Shown: positions 1-9,315 of the stretch, in pieces
Layout of the letters: the number at the start of each line of letters is the position of its first letter
Position numbering within the stretch: the first letter of the stretch is position 1
Assembly (NCBI GenBank): GCA_902596605.1
Contig: CACJUU010000007.1
Location: forward strand, 1-64,000
DNA from: an uncultured Alphaproteobacteria bacterium
Lineage (GTDB): Bacteria > Pseudomonadota > Alphaproteobacteria > Rhodobacterales > Rhodobacteraceae
Length of the DNA: 64,000 nt
Reading direction: 5' to 3'
Made by a program: the position numbers and the translations under genes
Notes under the pieces: model-generated
What the model was told of the DNA's origin: nothing
Seen by the model: the letters and a program-made list of their open reading frames with translations, nothing else
Database searches by the model: none

Positions 1-1697
1 CTTACATCGAAAAAGAAGCTCAAATAAATGAACAAATCGACAGAATGCGGCATTCAGCGACAAGATCCCTGTTGGAACGAAAAGACGTGGTTATTGTTGC
101 ATCCGTGTCCTGTATTTACGGTATAGGTTCCGTTGAAACCTACAGCTCTATGACACAAAGTTTAAATAAAGGAGCTACTTTTAATCAAAGGCAAGTAGTT
201 AAAAACTTGGTCGAGCAACAGTATCGGAGAAATGACAAAAATTTTCAAAGAGGGAACTTTCGAGTTCGTGGTGACACTTTAGATGTATGGCCTGCTCATT
301 TAGAAGATCGAGCGTGGAGATTTTTGTTCTTTGGTGACGAGCTGGAAAAAATTGTTGAATTTGATCCGTTAACTGGAAAAAAGCTAGAGGAACTAACTCA
401 AGCAAAAATCTATGCAAATTCGCATTATGTAACACCTAGACCAACACTACAGCAAGCAATAAAAAATATAAAAGCAGAGCTGGTGATCAGACTTAAACAG
501 CTCAATAGTGAAAATAAACTTCTTGAGGCACAAAGATTAGAACAAAGAACTAATTTCGACTTAGAGATGATCGAGGCTACAGGCATGTGTAATGGTATCG
601 AGAATTACTCAAGGTATCTCACAGGTAGGAAACCTGGAGAGCCACCCCCCACACTTTTCGAATATATTCCCGATAATGCAATTGTTTTTGCAGATGAAAG
701 TCATGTGAGCATACCACAGCTTGGTGGTATGTTTAAAGGAGATTTCAGAAGGAAAAGTACTCTTTCGGAGTATGGTTTCAGGCTCCCTTCATGTACCGAC
801 AATAGACCATTAAAATTTGAAGAGTGGGATGCTATGAGGCCCCATACAATTTATGTATCTGCTACGCCTGGAGCTTGGGAATTAGATCAGACACAGGGGG
901 TTTTCACTGAGCAAATCATTAGACCTACCGGTCTAATTGATCCTGAAATTGAGGTTCGACCTACTGACTCTCAAATAGATGATTTGATAGTAGAAGTTAG
1001 CAAAGTAACAGAGAGAAATCTTAGGACTCTTTGCACCGTACTGACAAAAAAAATGGCTGAAGATCTCACCGAATATCTTCATGAGAAGGGTATTAGAGTA
1101 AGATACATGCACTCTGATATAGATACTTTAGAACGATTAGAAATTCTCCGTGATTTAAGAATAGGCACTTTTGATGTTTTGGTGGGTATCAATCTTCTGA
1201 GAGAGGGTTTAGATATTCCAGAATGTGGATTAGTAGCAATATTAGACGCCGATAAGGAAGGATTTTTGCGTTCCGAAACCTCATTGATACAAACGATTGG
1301 AAGGGCCGCCAGAAATATTGATGGAAAGGTCTTAATGTATGCCGACACAATCACGAAAAGCATGGAGAAAGCAATAGACGAAACTGATAGACGCCGTGAT
1401 AAACAAAAAAAGTACAACGTCGAGAACAGCATAACACCTAAAACGATCGAGAAAAATGTTAACGATATATTGGAGGGTCTCTATAAAGGGGACACTGACC
1501 AAGCTAGAGTAACGGCTGATTTGGAGAAAACACCTGGGATTGGCCATAATCTATCCAGTCATCTGGAGGATTTAAAATCGCAAATGCTTAGGGCTGCAGA
1601 AAATCTTGAGTTTGAAGAAGCGGCTAAATTAAGAGACCAAATACAGAAACTTGAAAAAACAGAATTAGAAATAAAAAAAGATCCCTTTGCGAGATAA
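1..1697 (+). CDS. uvrB: UvrABC excinuclease subunit B, C-terminal part (5' end outside window)
   Basis: Partial gene: the frame is open to the left edge (codons from position 3), and the first residues YIEKEAQINEQIDRMRHSA are the conserved UvrB segment after helicase motif I, so the true start lies outside. UvrB is the damage-verifying helicase-like subunit of nucleotide excision repair; UvrA loads it and UvrC cuts beside it. Visible here are the rest of the helicase core (VASVSCIYGIG; FADESH; YVSATPG; the LLREGLDIPE motif; QTIGRAARN) and the C-terminal UVR domain (LKSQMLRAAENLEFEEAAKLRDQI), which contacts UvrC. The next gene downstream is convergent, ending 3 bp away, with no visible terminator hairpin between them. 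No defect seen. Confidence 0.97.
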   Translation, partial: YIEKEAQINEQIDRMRHSATRSLLERKDVVIVASVSCIYGIGSVETYSSMTQSLNKGATFNQRQVVKNLVEQQYRRNDKNFQRGNFRVRGDTLDVWPAHLEDRAWRFLFFGDELEKIVEFDPLTGKKLEELTQAKIYANSHYVTPRPTLQQAIKNIKAELVIRLKQLNSENKLLEAQRLEQRTNFDLEMIEATGMCNGIENYSRYLTGRKPGEPPPTLFEYIPDNAIVFADESHVSIPQLGGMFKGDFRRKSTLSEYGFRLPSCTDNRPLKFEEWDAMRPHTIYVSATPGAWELDQTQGVFTEQIIRPTGLIDPEIEVRPTDSQIDDLIVEVSKVTERNLRTLCTVLTKKMAEDLTEYLHEKGIRVRYMHSDIDTLERLEILRDLRIGTFDVLVGINLLREGLDIPECGLVAILDADKEGFLRSETSLIQTIGRAARNIDGKVLMYADTITKSMEKAIDETDRRRDKQKKYNVENSITPKTIEKNVNDILEGLYKGDTDQARVTADLEKTPGIGHNLSSHLEDLKSQMLRAAENLEFEEAAKLRDQIQKLEKTELEIKKDPFAR

Positions 1698-1700
1698 CTC

Positions 1701-2120
1701 CTACGTTTCACCTGCTAAATTTATTGTTAAAACCCCCGCAATTTTCCACATATCGTCATATTTTTCTAGGATATAGTCATATGTCTCCAGACGGCCGTCA
1801 AAGGATTGGAATAAAACTCTCTGAATAGATCTCTTGCCAAGGTCCTGAAATTTTGTGAATTTAAAGCTTTTTGGTCTCCATATAATAGGGTATCCGTTCT
1901 TGACCATCAAACCAAAAACTTCTGGATTTGAGAACTGTGCTTGAATGTTGGGTGCCGCAAAAGTGTATGCTTTCTCGATATTATTTTGCTTGAAAGCCTC
2001 AATCTGTGAAGTTATGGTTTCACGTACCCTTTCACTTTCATCAGCAAAGACTAAAGTGCTAAATAAAGAAATAAATAATGCGATGATCCACACTTTTTTT
2101 ATAAAAATTCTCCACCTCAT
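1701..2120 (-). CDS. DUF4864-like exported protein
   Basis: A 139-residue protein with a hydrophobic N-terminal segment (about residues 8-26, ending VFADE) that looks like a signal peptide, so it is probably periplasmic. The rest (AFKQNNIEKAYTFAAP, GLMVKNGYPIIWRP, QRVLFQSFDGRLETYDYILEK) resembles the DUF4864 family of small SnoaL/NTF2-like proteins of alphaproteobacteria, which have no established function. Its ATG overlaps the stop of the upstream lysyl-tRNA synthetase gene (ATGA type), so the two are probably translated from one mRNA. The family call is from recognition of the pattern; the function is unknown. Confidence 0.75.
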   Translation of the reverse strand: MRWRIFIKKVWIIALFISLFSTLVFADESERVRETITSQIEAFKQNNIEKAYTFAAPNIQAQFSNPEVFGLMVKNGYPIIWRPKSFKFTKFQDLGKRSIQRVLFQSFDGRLETYDYILEKYDDMWKIAGVLTINLAGET

Positions 2121-3673
2121 TGTAAGACCTCATTCAATTTTTCGACTGTCTTTTCTTTACCTAGGAGAGCAAAAAAACTGCCTAGCCTAGGACCACTTTG
2201 ACTTCCTAATAGAACTTCATATATCAATTTGAACCAATCTCTATTGTTTTCAAACCCATTTTTTCTACCTACATCTAAAATAATTTGCTGAATTTCGCTC
2301 GCATCCCAGCTTATGTGTAACCCCTCTAATTTTTTTGTTAGCTCAACCAAAGGGATTCGCTCATTAGCTGAGGGTTTCTTAAAAACTAGCTTGGATGCAA
2401 GAAAATCATGAAAATAATTAATCGCATTTTGCAAAGCCCCACGCATTGTGGCGTTCATAGGATCTGCTTTTTCATTGATATACTTTCTTACGAATGAAAG
2501 AAGTGTTTCTATACTTGTTGATCCAGTTGCCCCCGCTAAGTTCATTAGCATAGAAAAAGAAACAAGTAGTTCTGACTTAGGAGGATTGGCTCGATGAAGG
2601 TGCCAAACAGGGTTTTGATATTTATCCTTCTCACTCTGTTGGTGATATACTTCTAAAAACTTATGATAATCATCAACAGCTCTAGGAATGGAATCAAAAT
2701 AAAGTCTTTTTGCTGTCTTTGGCTTTTGAAACATAAAGAGGCTCAAAGATTCCTTTGATCCATATCTTAGCCACTCTTCAACTGACAGGCCGTTACCTTT
2801 TGATTTGGAAATTTTTTGTCCTTGATCATCAAGGAATAACTCATAAAAAAACTGGTACGGTGCATTTCTCCCTAGCACTCTGCATATTTTTGATGCTAAG
2901 TTTGCAGACGGAATTAAGTCTTTACCATACATTTCATAATCTACAGACAATGCGAACCATCTCATTGCCCAATCGGCTTTCCATTGTAGTTTTACATTCC
3001 CATCTGTGACTGAAGTTTTAACTTTTTCTCCGTCAACATCTTTATAAACTATTGAATGTGTTGTAGTATCAATTTCAAGGGTGGGAACTTGCAAAACTTT
3101 ACCGGACTTTCTACTTATTGGCAAAAAAGGCGAATAGGTTAACTTTCTTTCGGGTCCAAGAGAAGGTAAAATTATTTCCATAATATCATTATATTTAGCT
3201 AGTACTTGTACTAATGCCTCGTTGAAAACACCAGTAGTGTAACATTCGGTCGACGAAATAAAGTTATAGTCGAAATTAAAACTATCGAGAAACTCACATA
3301 ATTTACTATTGTTGTGGTCAGCAAAGCTTTTGTGGGTTCCAAAGGGATCGGTTACCTTTGAAAGGGGTAAATCTAAATCTCGTTCTACTAACTCTTTATT
3401 TGGAATATTGTCGGGAACTTTTCGAAGACCATCCAAATCATCTGAAAAACATAAGAGATTGGTTCTAATTCCATATAGTTTTTCAAAGTAATGCATAACC
3501 ATTGAGGTTCTCATAACCTCACCAAATGTTCCAATATGAGGCAATCCAGATGGACCATACCCAGTCTGAAAAGTAACCTTATCTTTATTCTCATTGATAT
3601 TTTGCAAATATTTATTGAGACCAACTGCTTCTTGTGCAGGCCACACTTTAATATTTTCGGGTATATTTTCCAT
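2117..3673 (-). CDS. lysS: Class I lysyl-tRNA synthetase
   Basis: Charges tRNA-Lys with lysine in the cytoplasm. This is the class I enzyme (Rossmann fold), not the more widespread class II LysRS; in bacteria the class I form is typical of alphaproteobacteria and spirochaetes. Signature motifs are the HIGH-type PHIGTF (residues 45-50) and the KMSKS-type KISKSKG (287-293), with 518 residues, normal for the family. The frame extends to a TTG at 3685, but the ATG at 3673 (MENIPENIKVW) is the more usual start. It is transcribed with the DUF4864 gene, whose start overlaps its stop, and faces away from the terB-like gene. Confidence 0.95.
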   Translation of the reverse strand: MENIPENIKVWPAQEAVGLNKYLQNINENKDKVTFQTGYGPSGLPHIGTFGEVMRTSMVMHYFEKLYGIRTNLLCFSDDLDGLRKVPDNIPNKELVERDLDLPLSKVTDPFGTHKSFADHNNSKLCEFLDSFNFDYNFISSTECYTTGVFNEALVQVLAKYNDIMEIILPSLGPERKLTYSPFLPISRKSGKVLQVPTLEIDTTTHSIVYKDVDGEKVKTSVTDGNVKLQWKADWAMRWFALSVDYEMYGKDLIPSANLASKICRVLGRNAPYQFFYELFLDDQGQKISKSKGNGLSVEEWLRYGSKESLSLFMFQKPKTAKRLYFDSIPRAVDDYHKFLEVYHQQSEKDKYQNPVWHLHRANPPKSELLVSFSMLMNLAGATGSTSIETLLSFVRKYINEKADPMNATMRGALQNAINYFHDFLASKLVFKKPSANERIPLVELTKKLEGLHISWDASEIQQIILDVGRKNGFENNRDWFKLIYEVLLGSQSGPRLGSFFALLGKEKTVEKLNEVLQ

Positions 3674-3773
3674 TAGGTTTACCAATCCACATCAAAGGAA
3701 ATAAAAATATAAATGTTGTTCAAATAAAGTGAGATCCGTATAATATAAAAGTCATAGAATTGCTAGCATTTAA

Positions 3774-4202
3774 ATGGATATAAACCCAAGTACAACAATA
3801 TTGAGCCCTCAAGATGCATTGGTAGCTATTATGATAGCGGAAGGAACGTCGCACAGAGGTGTTACAAAAATTGAATTTGCCTCGATAATCAAAATCGTTG
3901 AACATCTACCAATATTTAAAGATTATGATGTGGCCCGTGTAAAAACTATTGCCGAGACGGTGTTTGACATATTTGAAGAGGAAGATGGACTTGATGCGCT
4001 TTTTGGTTTGATAAGGGTCTCTCTACCTGAGCATCTCTATGAAACGGCGTACGCGTTAGCTTGTGATGTAGCTGCCGCAGACGGGCGCCTTAAAGAAATC
4101 GAGCTCCAATTATTAAGAGAAATTAGATACGAACTCAACATAGATCGTCTACATGGAGCCGCTATAGAACGAGGTGCTAGAGCAAGACATCTTACGATTT
4201 AA
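3774..4202 (+). CDS. TerB-family protein
   Basis: A 142-residue, mostly helical protein with the TerB-like pattern: an N-terminal ALVAIMIAEG helix, an acidic centre (FDIFEEEDGLDALFGL) and the signature ALACDVAAADGRLKEIE, where acidic residues bind metal in TerB proteins. TerB-like proteins are linked to tellurite resistance and stress responses, but stand-alone copies such as this are common in alphaproteobacteria and have no proven role. It is transcribed away from lysS, with an 88-bp (3686-3773) to 100-bp gap depending on the lysS start, and meets dacB tail to tail. Confidence 0.85.
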   Translation: MDINPSTTILSPQDALVAIMIAEGTSHRGVTKIEFASIIKIVEHLPIFKDYDVARVKTIAETVFDIFEEEDGLDALFGLIRVSLPEHLYETAYALACDVAAADGRLKEIELQLLREIRYELNIDRLHGAAIERGARARHLTI

Positions 4203-4211
4203 AATTGATAC

Positions 4212-5657
4212 CTAAATACTATCTATTATTTTTCGAACTATTTGTCTTTCTTGAATTACAGCTCTGGAAAGCCAAGATGACGATCCCTTTGGCTTTTCAA
4301 AGTTACTGCTAGAGTTTTCTTTTCTTTTGTTTAAATCAGCTGAAAATATGGAAAACGCCATAACGGGAATATCCTCTTTACAAACGTATCCTGCTAATCC
4401 TCTTATATAATGCATGGTTCCCGATTTACCTTTAACCGTTATATTGCCAACCGAGTTAACTTTTCCTTTTGAAGTGTAAATTGGAATACGTTTTAAGACT
4501 GGTAAAAGACTCTTTTGAACATTATCTTGCATTAAAAACCTTCTAAAATCTTCAGATGTGGAAAAACTACCTGCGGATAACCCGCTGTGATTTAAGAATA
4601 GAGAGTTTTGCTTGCCAATAATGTCACGAAACCATCTGGTCATAATTATGGCAGATTGGTCAAGGTCATAAAGATTTGCCGAAATAAGTTTACTTGTAAC
4701 GAGTCCGAGTGACTCGGTAACCATATTTTTTGAGTATTTTAATGCACTTTTCAATATTTTTTTGTTATCAGCAGAATAGTGCGTGCACAGCAGTCTACTC
4801 TTCTTGGGTACTTTTTTACTGCCCATATTTGTAATCTCAATACCTCTATCAACCAAAAGCTGTTTCAAAGCCTCAGTGGCATAATAGGAACTCTCTCGAA
4901 CTGGTAGCCATCGACTACCTTCTTTCCCTAATATCCGCCAATTAACCGACCACCTCTCCTTGAATTTCGTTTCATCAAGCTCATAACTATACACAGGTCC
5001 TTTATTGTTTTCTAAATCAATGGTGATGTTTGTTACTTTTGCAATATTTTTTAAGCCTGGAGCAGTTAATGAAGTCTTATATTTCGCCTTTTCCAACCTT
5101 TTCCACTCAAATAGAATACGGTTCTCATTGAGGTTAATCGCTCCCATACCTGGATTATATGCATACTGAGGAAGTTGATTTCTATTTATATAATTTATGT
5201 CAGGCAGATAGCTGTTATCGTAGAAAAGGCTCCCAAGTACTTCGTTTACACCCAAATTTTTGACGGAGTCAATAAAAAGGGAAAGGTCATCCGTCTTAAG
5301 CGTGGGGTCTCCATAACCTTTGAGGTATAGGTCACCATGCAGTACAGAGTCTTTGATAACTCCATCAATGAACAATTCAGTTTTAAATCTGTCAAGTTTG
5401 TAACTATTGCTTAGATAATAACATGCAGTCACCATTTTAGTAACAGAAGCAATAGGTAACCTAAGTTTTTCGTTATGCCGACCGATGAGCTTATTCGATC
5501 TAAGGTCTACTGCCATAAAACTTGTGTTATTTTCGAAACCAGATTTTTTAATTAAACTGTTAAAAATATTTGTTGTTTTTGCTAAAGCATTTAAGGGAAT
5601 AATTCCTGTAATTGCCGACAAAGCACTCAACTTAATAAATTTTCTTTTACTAAGCAT
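4212..5657 (-). CDS. dacB: D-alanyl-D-alanine carboxypeptidase/endopeptidase (PBP4 type, peptidase S13)
   Basis: A periplasmic low-molecular-mass penicillin-binding protein that trims or cuts peptidoglycan stem peptides. The three active-site motifs are present in order: SVTK (residues 71-74), SKN (309-311) and KSG (411-413), with the long insertion after the first motif typical of PBP4/DacB. The N-terminus MLSKRKFIKLSALSAITG ends near NALA and resembles a signal peptide; KRKFIKL looks like a twin-arginine motif with the first Arg replaced by Lys. A GTG at 5672 is also in frame, but the ATG at 5657 places this signal correctly. The start overlaps the end of nadD by 8 bp, implying co-transcription. 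Confidence 0.92.
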   Translation of the reverse strand: MLSKRKFIKLSALSAITGIIPLNALAKTTNIFNSLIKKSGFENNTSFMAVDLRSNKLIGRHNEKLRLPIASVTKMVTACYYLSNSYKLDRFKTELFIDGVIKDSVLHGDLYLKGYGDPTLKTDDLSLFIDSVKNLGVNEVLGSLFYDNSYLPDINYINRNQLPQYAYNPGMGAINLNENRILFEWKRLEKAKYKTSLTAPGLKNIAKVTNITIDLENNKGPVYSYELDETKFKERWSVNWRILGKEGSRWLPVRESSYYATEALKQLLVDRGIEITNMGSKKVPKKSRLLCTHYSADNKKILKSALKYSKNMVTESLGLVTSKLISANLYDLDQSAIIMTRWFRDIIGKQNSLFLNHSGLSAGSFSTSEDFRRFLMQDNVQKSLLPVLKRIPIYTSKGKVNSVGNITVKGKSGTMHYIRGLAGYVCKEDIPVMAFSIFSADLNKRKENSSSNFEKPKGSSSWLSRAVIQERQIVRKIIDSI

Positions 5658-6252
5658 TTGATCTAAGATCACTAGAAGAAAGATTTAGTCTTTTTGAGTC
5701 CACTATGCACCAGATTGGAGGCTTAAAATGCTGTAGTTGCGCAGATCGCCCACTCATAAGTCTAAAACTCCTGTACTTAAAAGCAAACGTTGACGAATTC
5801 ACCAATGATCTACATTTCCCCCTGGCTACCACAGCAATTCTGACATTATTTGCTATCCATTGCCAGTTTTTCCAAAGATGAAATTGAATAATATTATCTT
5901 CACCCATCACCCAAATAAATTTTATATGTCTATGTCTTTTTTGTATAAAATTCAAAAGTTGGAAACTATAGTGAAAATTTTGCCTTATCTCAATTGGTGA
6001 AAGTTTAATATTGGGTGATTTAACCAATTTTTTGGTTTTCTGGACCCTATCATCAAAACTCGATGGACCGACTTTTTTAAGAGGATTTTTTTTCGTATAG
6101 ACCCAATATATCTGTCCTAGATCAAACATCCTTAAGGATACTTTGCTAATATGGACATGGCCTAAGTGGGGAGGGTTGAATGACCCTCCTAATATTCCTA
6201 TAGGCCTTCTATAGCCAATCCTACCAAGCGTTGTCTCCGGCTCTAGTTGCAA
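5650..6252 (-). CDS. nadD: Nicotinate-nucleotide adenylyltransferase
   Basis: Joins nicotinate mononucleotide and ATP to deamido-NAD+, the step before NAD synthetase (nadE, at 9.3-11.0 kb here). The nucleotidyltransferase motif GGSFNPPHLGHVHIS is near residue 21, and the C-terminal SSSDLR corresponds to the family ISSTxIR motif. At 200 residues with almost nothing after that motif, the protein is slightly short but complete. The only in-frame start is a TTG preceded by GAAGGA at a suitable distance; an in-frame TAA lies three codons upstream. In many proteobacteria nadD sits next to rsfS and rlmH; here it is followed by dacB. Confidence 0.93.
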   Translation of the reverse strand: MQLEPETTLGRIGYRRPIGILGGSFNPPHLGHVHISKVSLRMFDLGQIYWVYTKKNPLKKVGPSSFDDRVQKTKKLVKSPNIKLSPIEIRQNFHYSFQLLNFIQKRHRHIKFIWVMGEDNIIQFHLWKNWQWIANNVRIAVVARGKCRSLVNSSTFAFKYRSFRLMSGRSAQLQHFKPPIWCIVDSKRLNLSSSDLRSNA

Positions 6253-6316
6253 TTCTTTTTAATCCTTCAATAAAAAACATATGACAAAACAATAATACTA
6301 TTATAGCAATTAGAAC

Positions 6317-7984
6317 ATGAGTTCATATCAATATATATATACACTTAAAGAATTAACAAAAACCTTTCCAAATGGGAAAAATTGCTTTGAAAATATAACG
6401 CTGTCATTTTTGCCCGGCGTTAAAATTGGTTTGGTGGGAGTAAATGGAGCTGGGAAATCCACTCTATTAAAAATAATGGCAGGAATGGAAAGAGAATTTA
6501 ATGGTGAAGCTTATGCGGCTCAAGGTATAAAAGTGGGTTACCTTCCACAAGAACCAAAGCTCGACGAAAGTAAAACAGTAAGGGAGAACGTTTTGGCGTC
6601 TGTATCCGACAAAAAATCACTTCTTGACCAATTTAATAACTTAGCCGCTTCACTAGCAGATGATTACTCTGATGAAAAAATAACAGAGATGACACAGCTT
6701 CAAGATAAGATTGACTCACTCCAAATTTGGGATATCGACTCAAAAGTTGATATGGCCATGGAGGCACTAAGATGTCCTGATGATTTCTCTGTTGTTTCTA
6801 CATTATCTGGAGGAGAGATTAGAAGAGTTGCCTTATGCAAATTACTGCTTGAGGAGCCTGATTTGCTTTTATTAGACGAACCTACCAACCATCTAGATGC
6901 AGAAACCGTAAGTTGGCTTCAACAACATTTGATAGCTTATAAAGGTACGATCTTGATTGTAACTCATGACAGATATTTTCTAGATCAAATTACTGGGTGG
7001 ATCCTGGAACTCGATAGAGGGAAAGGTTTTCCTTTCGAAGGAAATTATTCTAGCTGGTTAGAAAATAAAAGCACAAGACTAGAATTAGAAGAAAAAACTG
7101 AAAAAGCTAAGAATAACATATTAAAAAAAGAACTTGATTGGATTAGACAAGGAGCTAAAGCTAGACAGGCTAAACAGAAGGCTCGAATTAGTGCTTATCA
7201 GGATTTGCTGAATGACGATAAAAAAGAAAAAATATCAACTTCCCAAATTATAATTCCCAATGGGCCGCGTTTAGGCTCGAAAGTAATAGATGCTGAAAAG
7301 ATAACAAAAACTTTTAAGAATAAAATGCTATTTGAGGACTTTAGTTTTTCTATTCCCCCGGGAGCTATTATAGGAGTAGTGGGAGCTAATGGAGCTGGAA
7401 AATCAACTCTTTTAAAAATTTTAACAGGTGAGGAGCCGCTCACTAGCGGTCACATTAGTATTGGAGAGACCGTTGAGTTGAGTTATGTCAATCAAAGTAG
7501 AGATAAGCTCGACGATAGAAAAAATGTATGGGAAGAAATTTCAAGCGGCTCAGATATAATTAAATTGGGTGATATAGAAGTTAATTCCAGAGCATATGTT
7601 GGTGCATTCAATTTCAAAGGCCCTGACCAACAGAAACGAGTAGGTCAATTGTCTGGTGGAGAACGAAATAGAGTGCATCTGGCAAAATTACTAAAATCAG
7701 GTGGAAATGTATTATTATTAGATGAACCGACTAACGATCTCGACATTGAAACACTTCGTGCACTTGAAGAAGCTGTACTTGAATTTGCAGGTTGCGTGAT
7801 AGTTGTATCACATGACAGGTTTTTTATGGACAGACTGTGCACGCATATCCTAGGCTTTGAAGGAGAGAGCAATGTGATGTTCTTTGAAGGAAACTTTAAT
7901 GATTACGAGAATGATAAAAAAAGGAGGTTGGGGGATGCAGCGGGTATTCCACAACGGGTCAAATACAGAAAATTCTCAACTTAG
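6317..7984 (+). CDS. ettA: Energy-dependent translational throttle protein EttA (ABC-F ATPase)
   Basis: A soluble ABC-F protein that binds the ribosomal E site and gates elongation according to ATP/ADP. It has two ATPase domains in one chain: Walker A GVNGAGKST and signature LSGGEIRRVAL in the first, GANGAGKST and LSGGERNRVHL in the second, each followed by LLLDEPTN. The interdomain linker is Arg/Lys-rich (WIRQGAKARQAKQKARI), and the C-terminal end RVKYRKFST matches the EttA subgroup. Its 555 residues are the usual EttA length. It ends directly against the convergent gltX gene, with no spacer and so no room for a separate terminator. Confidence 0.95.
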   Translation: MSSYQYIYTLKELTKTFPNGKNCFENITLSFLPGVKIGLVGVNGAGKSTLLKIMAGMEREFNGEAYAAQGIKVGYLPQEPKLDESKTVRENVLASVSDKKSLLDQFNNLAASLADDYSDEKITEMTQLQDKIDSLQIWDIDSKVDMAMEALRCPDDFSVVSTLSGGEIRRVALCKLLLEEPDLLLLDEPTNHLDAETVSWLQQHLIAYKGTILIVTHDRYFLDQITGWILELDRGKGFPFEGNYSSWLENKSTRLELEEKTEKAKNNILKKELDWIRQGAKARQAKQKARISAYQDLLNDDKKEKISTSQIIIPNGPRLGSKVIDAEKITKTFKNKMLFEDFSFSIPPGAIIGVVGANGAGKSTLLKILTGEEPLTSGHISIGETVELSYVNQSRDKLDDRKNVWEEISSGSDIIKLGDIEVNSRAYVGAFNFKGPDQQKRVGQLSGGERNRVHLAKLLKSGGNVLLLDEPTNDLDIETLRALEEAVLEFAGCVIVVSHDRFFMDRLCTHILGFEGESNVMFFEGNFNDYENDKKRRLGDAAGIPQRVKYRKFST

Positions 7985-9313
7985 CTAACATTTTTGAATT
8001 TTTTGCATTAAAGGAAAAAGCTTCTTCATATCAGGTCCATCGCTCTTCCCTGTAAGGAAATTACGAAGAGGCATAAACAAATCTTTACCAGATCTTCCAG
8101 TCAAGCTTTTTAACTTATCGGTCAATATTATCCAACTGTCGTTGTCACGGGGATATTCGCCAATTAGGCTGATTGCTATTTCTATGAACTGCTGATCTTC
8201 AGGGGCTATTATCGGGTTATTAGTGCCCTCTTTACACAGATGCCATATGTCTACTAAATCATCCTTAGAGTTTATATTGTCTTTTGCCATCATCCAAAAA
8301 TTTTCTTTTATGCTATCTGGAACACCAATCAGGTCAAGATAGGAAAAAATTTCGCTAACAGACAAACTGGCTATAAGTTTGCGAGAAATGGTTTGTAGAA
8401 CTTCCTTTTCAAATTTGACGGGAGCCGTACTAAATTTATTTAATTCGAATTTAGGTGTTAACTCATTTATATTGTTTTTTAGGTCGAGACCATCTCCAGT
8501 CCCTAGGGAAACTAATTTTGAAACAATGGCTCCCGCTTCTATTCCTGCTTCTTTTAAACTTTTAATAGATAAACTGCCACTTCTCTTGGAAAAATTCTCT
8601 CCAGAGTTATCTACAATCAAAGAGTGGTGTCCAAAAACTGGCAGACTTGGGGCTAATTTCTTAAAAATTTCTATTTGAACCGCTGTATTAGTCAAATGAT
8701 CAATACCTCTCACCACATCAGTAACACCAAAATCTGAGTCATCAATTACGGAAGCCAAACTGTAGAGAAACTGACCATTTCCCTTAACCAATATAGGGTC
8801 TGACACTACAGAAGTCCGGACATTTATTTCTCCTGCAATTTCATCTTTCCAAGTTACAGTTTCACCGCTCAACAAAAATCTCCAATAACTGTCATTTTTT
8901 TTTCTCAAAGCATCTTTTTCTACAACATCCAATTTTAAGGCTGCTCTATCATAAACTGGGGGCTTGCCCTGATTTTGCTGTTTTTTTCTTTTAAGCTCCA
9001 ACTCTAAGGAAGTTTCAAAGCATTCATAAACTACTTTTTGATTTTTAAATTTATTTAACACCTCTCTATATCTTTCTATTCTCAGAGATTGCTGCTCAAC
9101 TCTATCCCAATTGATGCCCAGCCACTCCAAATCTCTCTTTATTTGATCAATAAAATGCTGGGAAGATCGTTCCTTATCAGTATCGTCCAGCCTCAGAATA
9201 AACTCAGCACCAACTTTTTTTGCTTGCAAGTAATTGAACAGAGCTGTTCTAATATTTCCGACATGCAAATACCCTGTTGGAGACGGAGCGAATCTCAAAA
9301 CTCTTTTTGTCAA
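7985..9313 (-). CDS. gltX: Glutamyl-tRNA synthetase
   Basis: Class I aminoacyl-tRNA synthetase for glutamate. Motifs: RFAPSPTGYLHVGN (HIGH region) near the N-terminus and NFSKRSGS (KMSKS equivalent). In alphaproteobacteria such enzymes often also charge tRNA-Gln for later amidation, and two gltX copies are common; I cannot tell which type this is. The frame opens at a TTG at 9328, but a second TTG at 9313 has GGAGAG seven bases upstream and begins just after the nadE stop, giving the family-like start (M)TKRVLRFAPSPTG, so I chose it. The cysteines of the usual zinc-binding insertion are mostly absent (YECFETSLELELKRKK), as in many zinc-free GluRS. Confidence 0.93.
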   Translation of the reverse strand: MTKRVLRFAPSPTGYLHVGNIRTALFNYLQAKKVGAEFILRLDDTDKERSSQHFIDQIKRDLEWLGINWDRVEQQSLRIERYREVLNKFKNQKVVYECFETSLELELKRKKQQNQGKPPVYDRAALKLDVVEKDALRKKNDSYWRFLLSGETVTWKDEIAGEINVRTSVVSDPILVKGNGQFLYSLASVIDDSDFGVTDVVRGIDHLTNTAVQIEIFKKLAPSLPVFGHHSLIVDNSGENFSKRSGSLSIKSLKEAGIEAGAIVSKLVSLGTGDGLDLKNNINELTPKFELNKFSTAPVKFEKEVLQTISRKLIASLSVSEIFSYLDLIGVPDSIKENFWMMAKDNINSKDDLVDIWHLCKEGTNNPIIAPEDQQFIEIAISLIGEYPRDNDSWIILTDKLKSLTGRSGKDLFMPLRNFLTGKSDGPDMKKLFPLMQKIQKC

Positions 9314-9315
9314 AT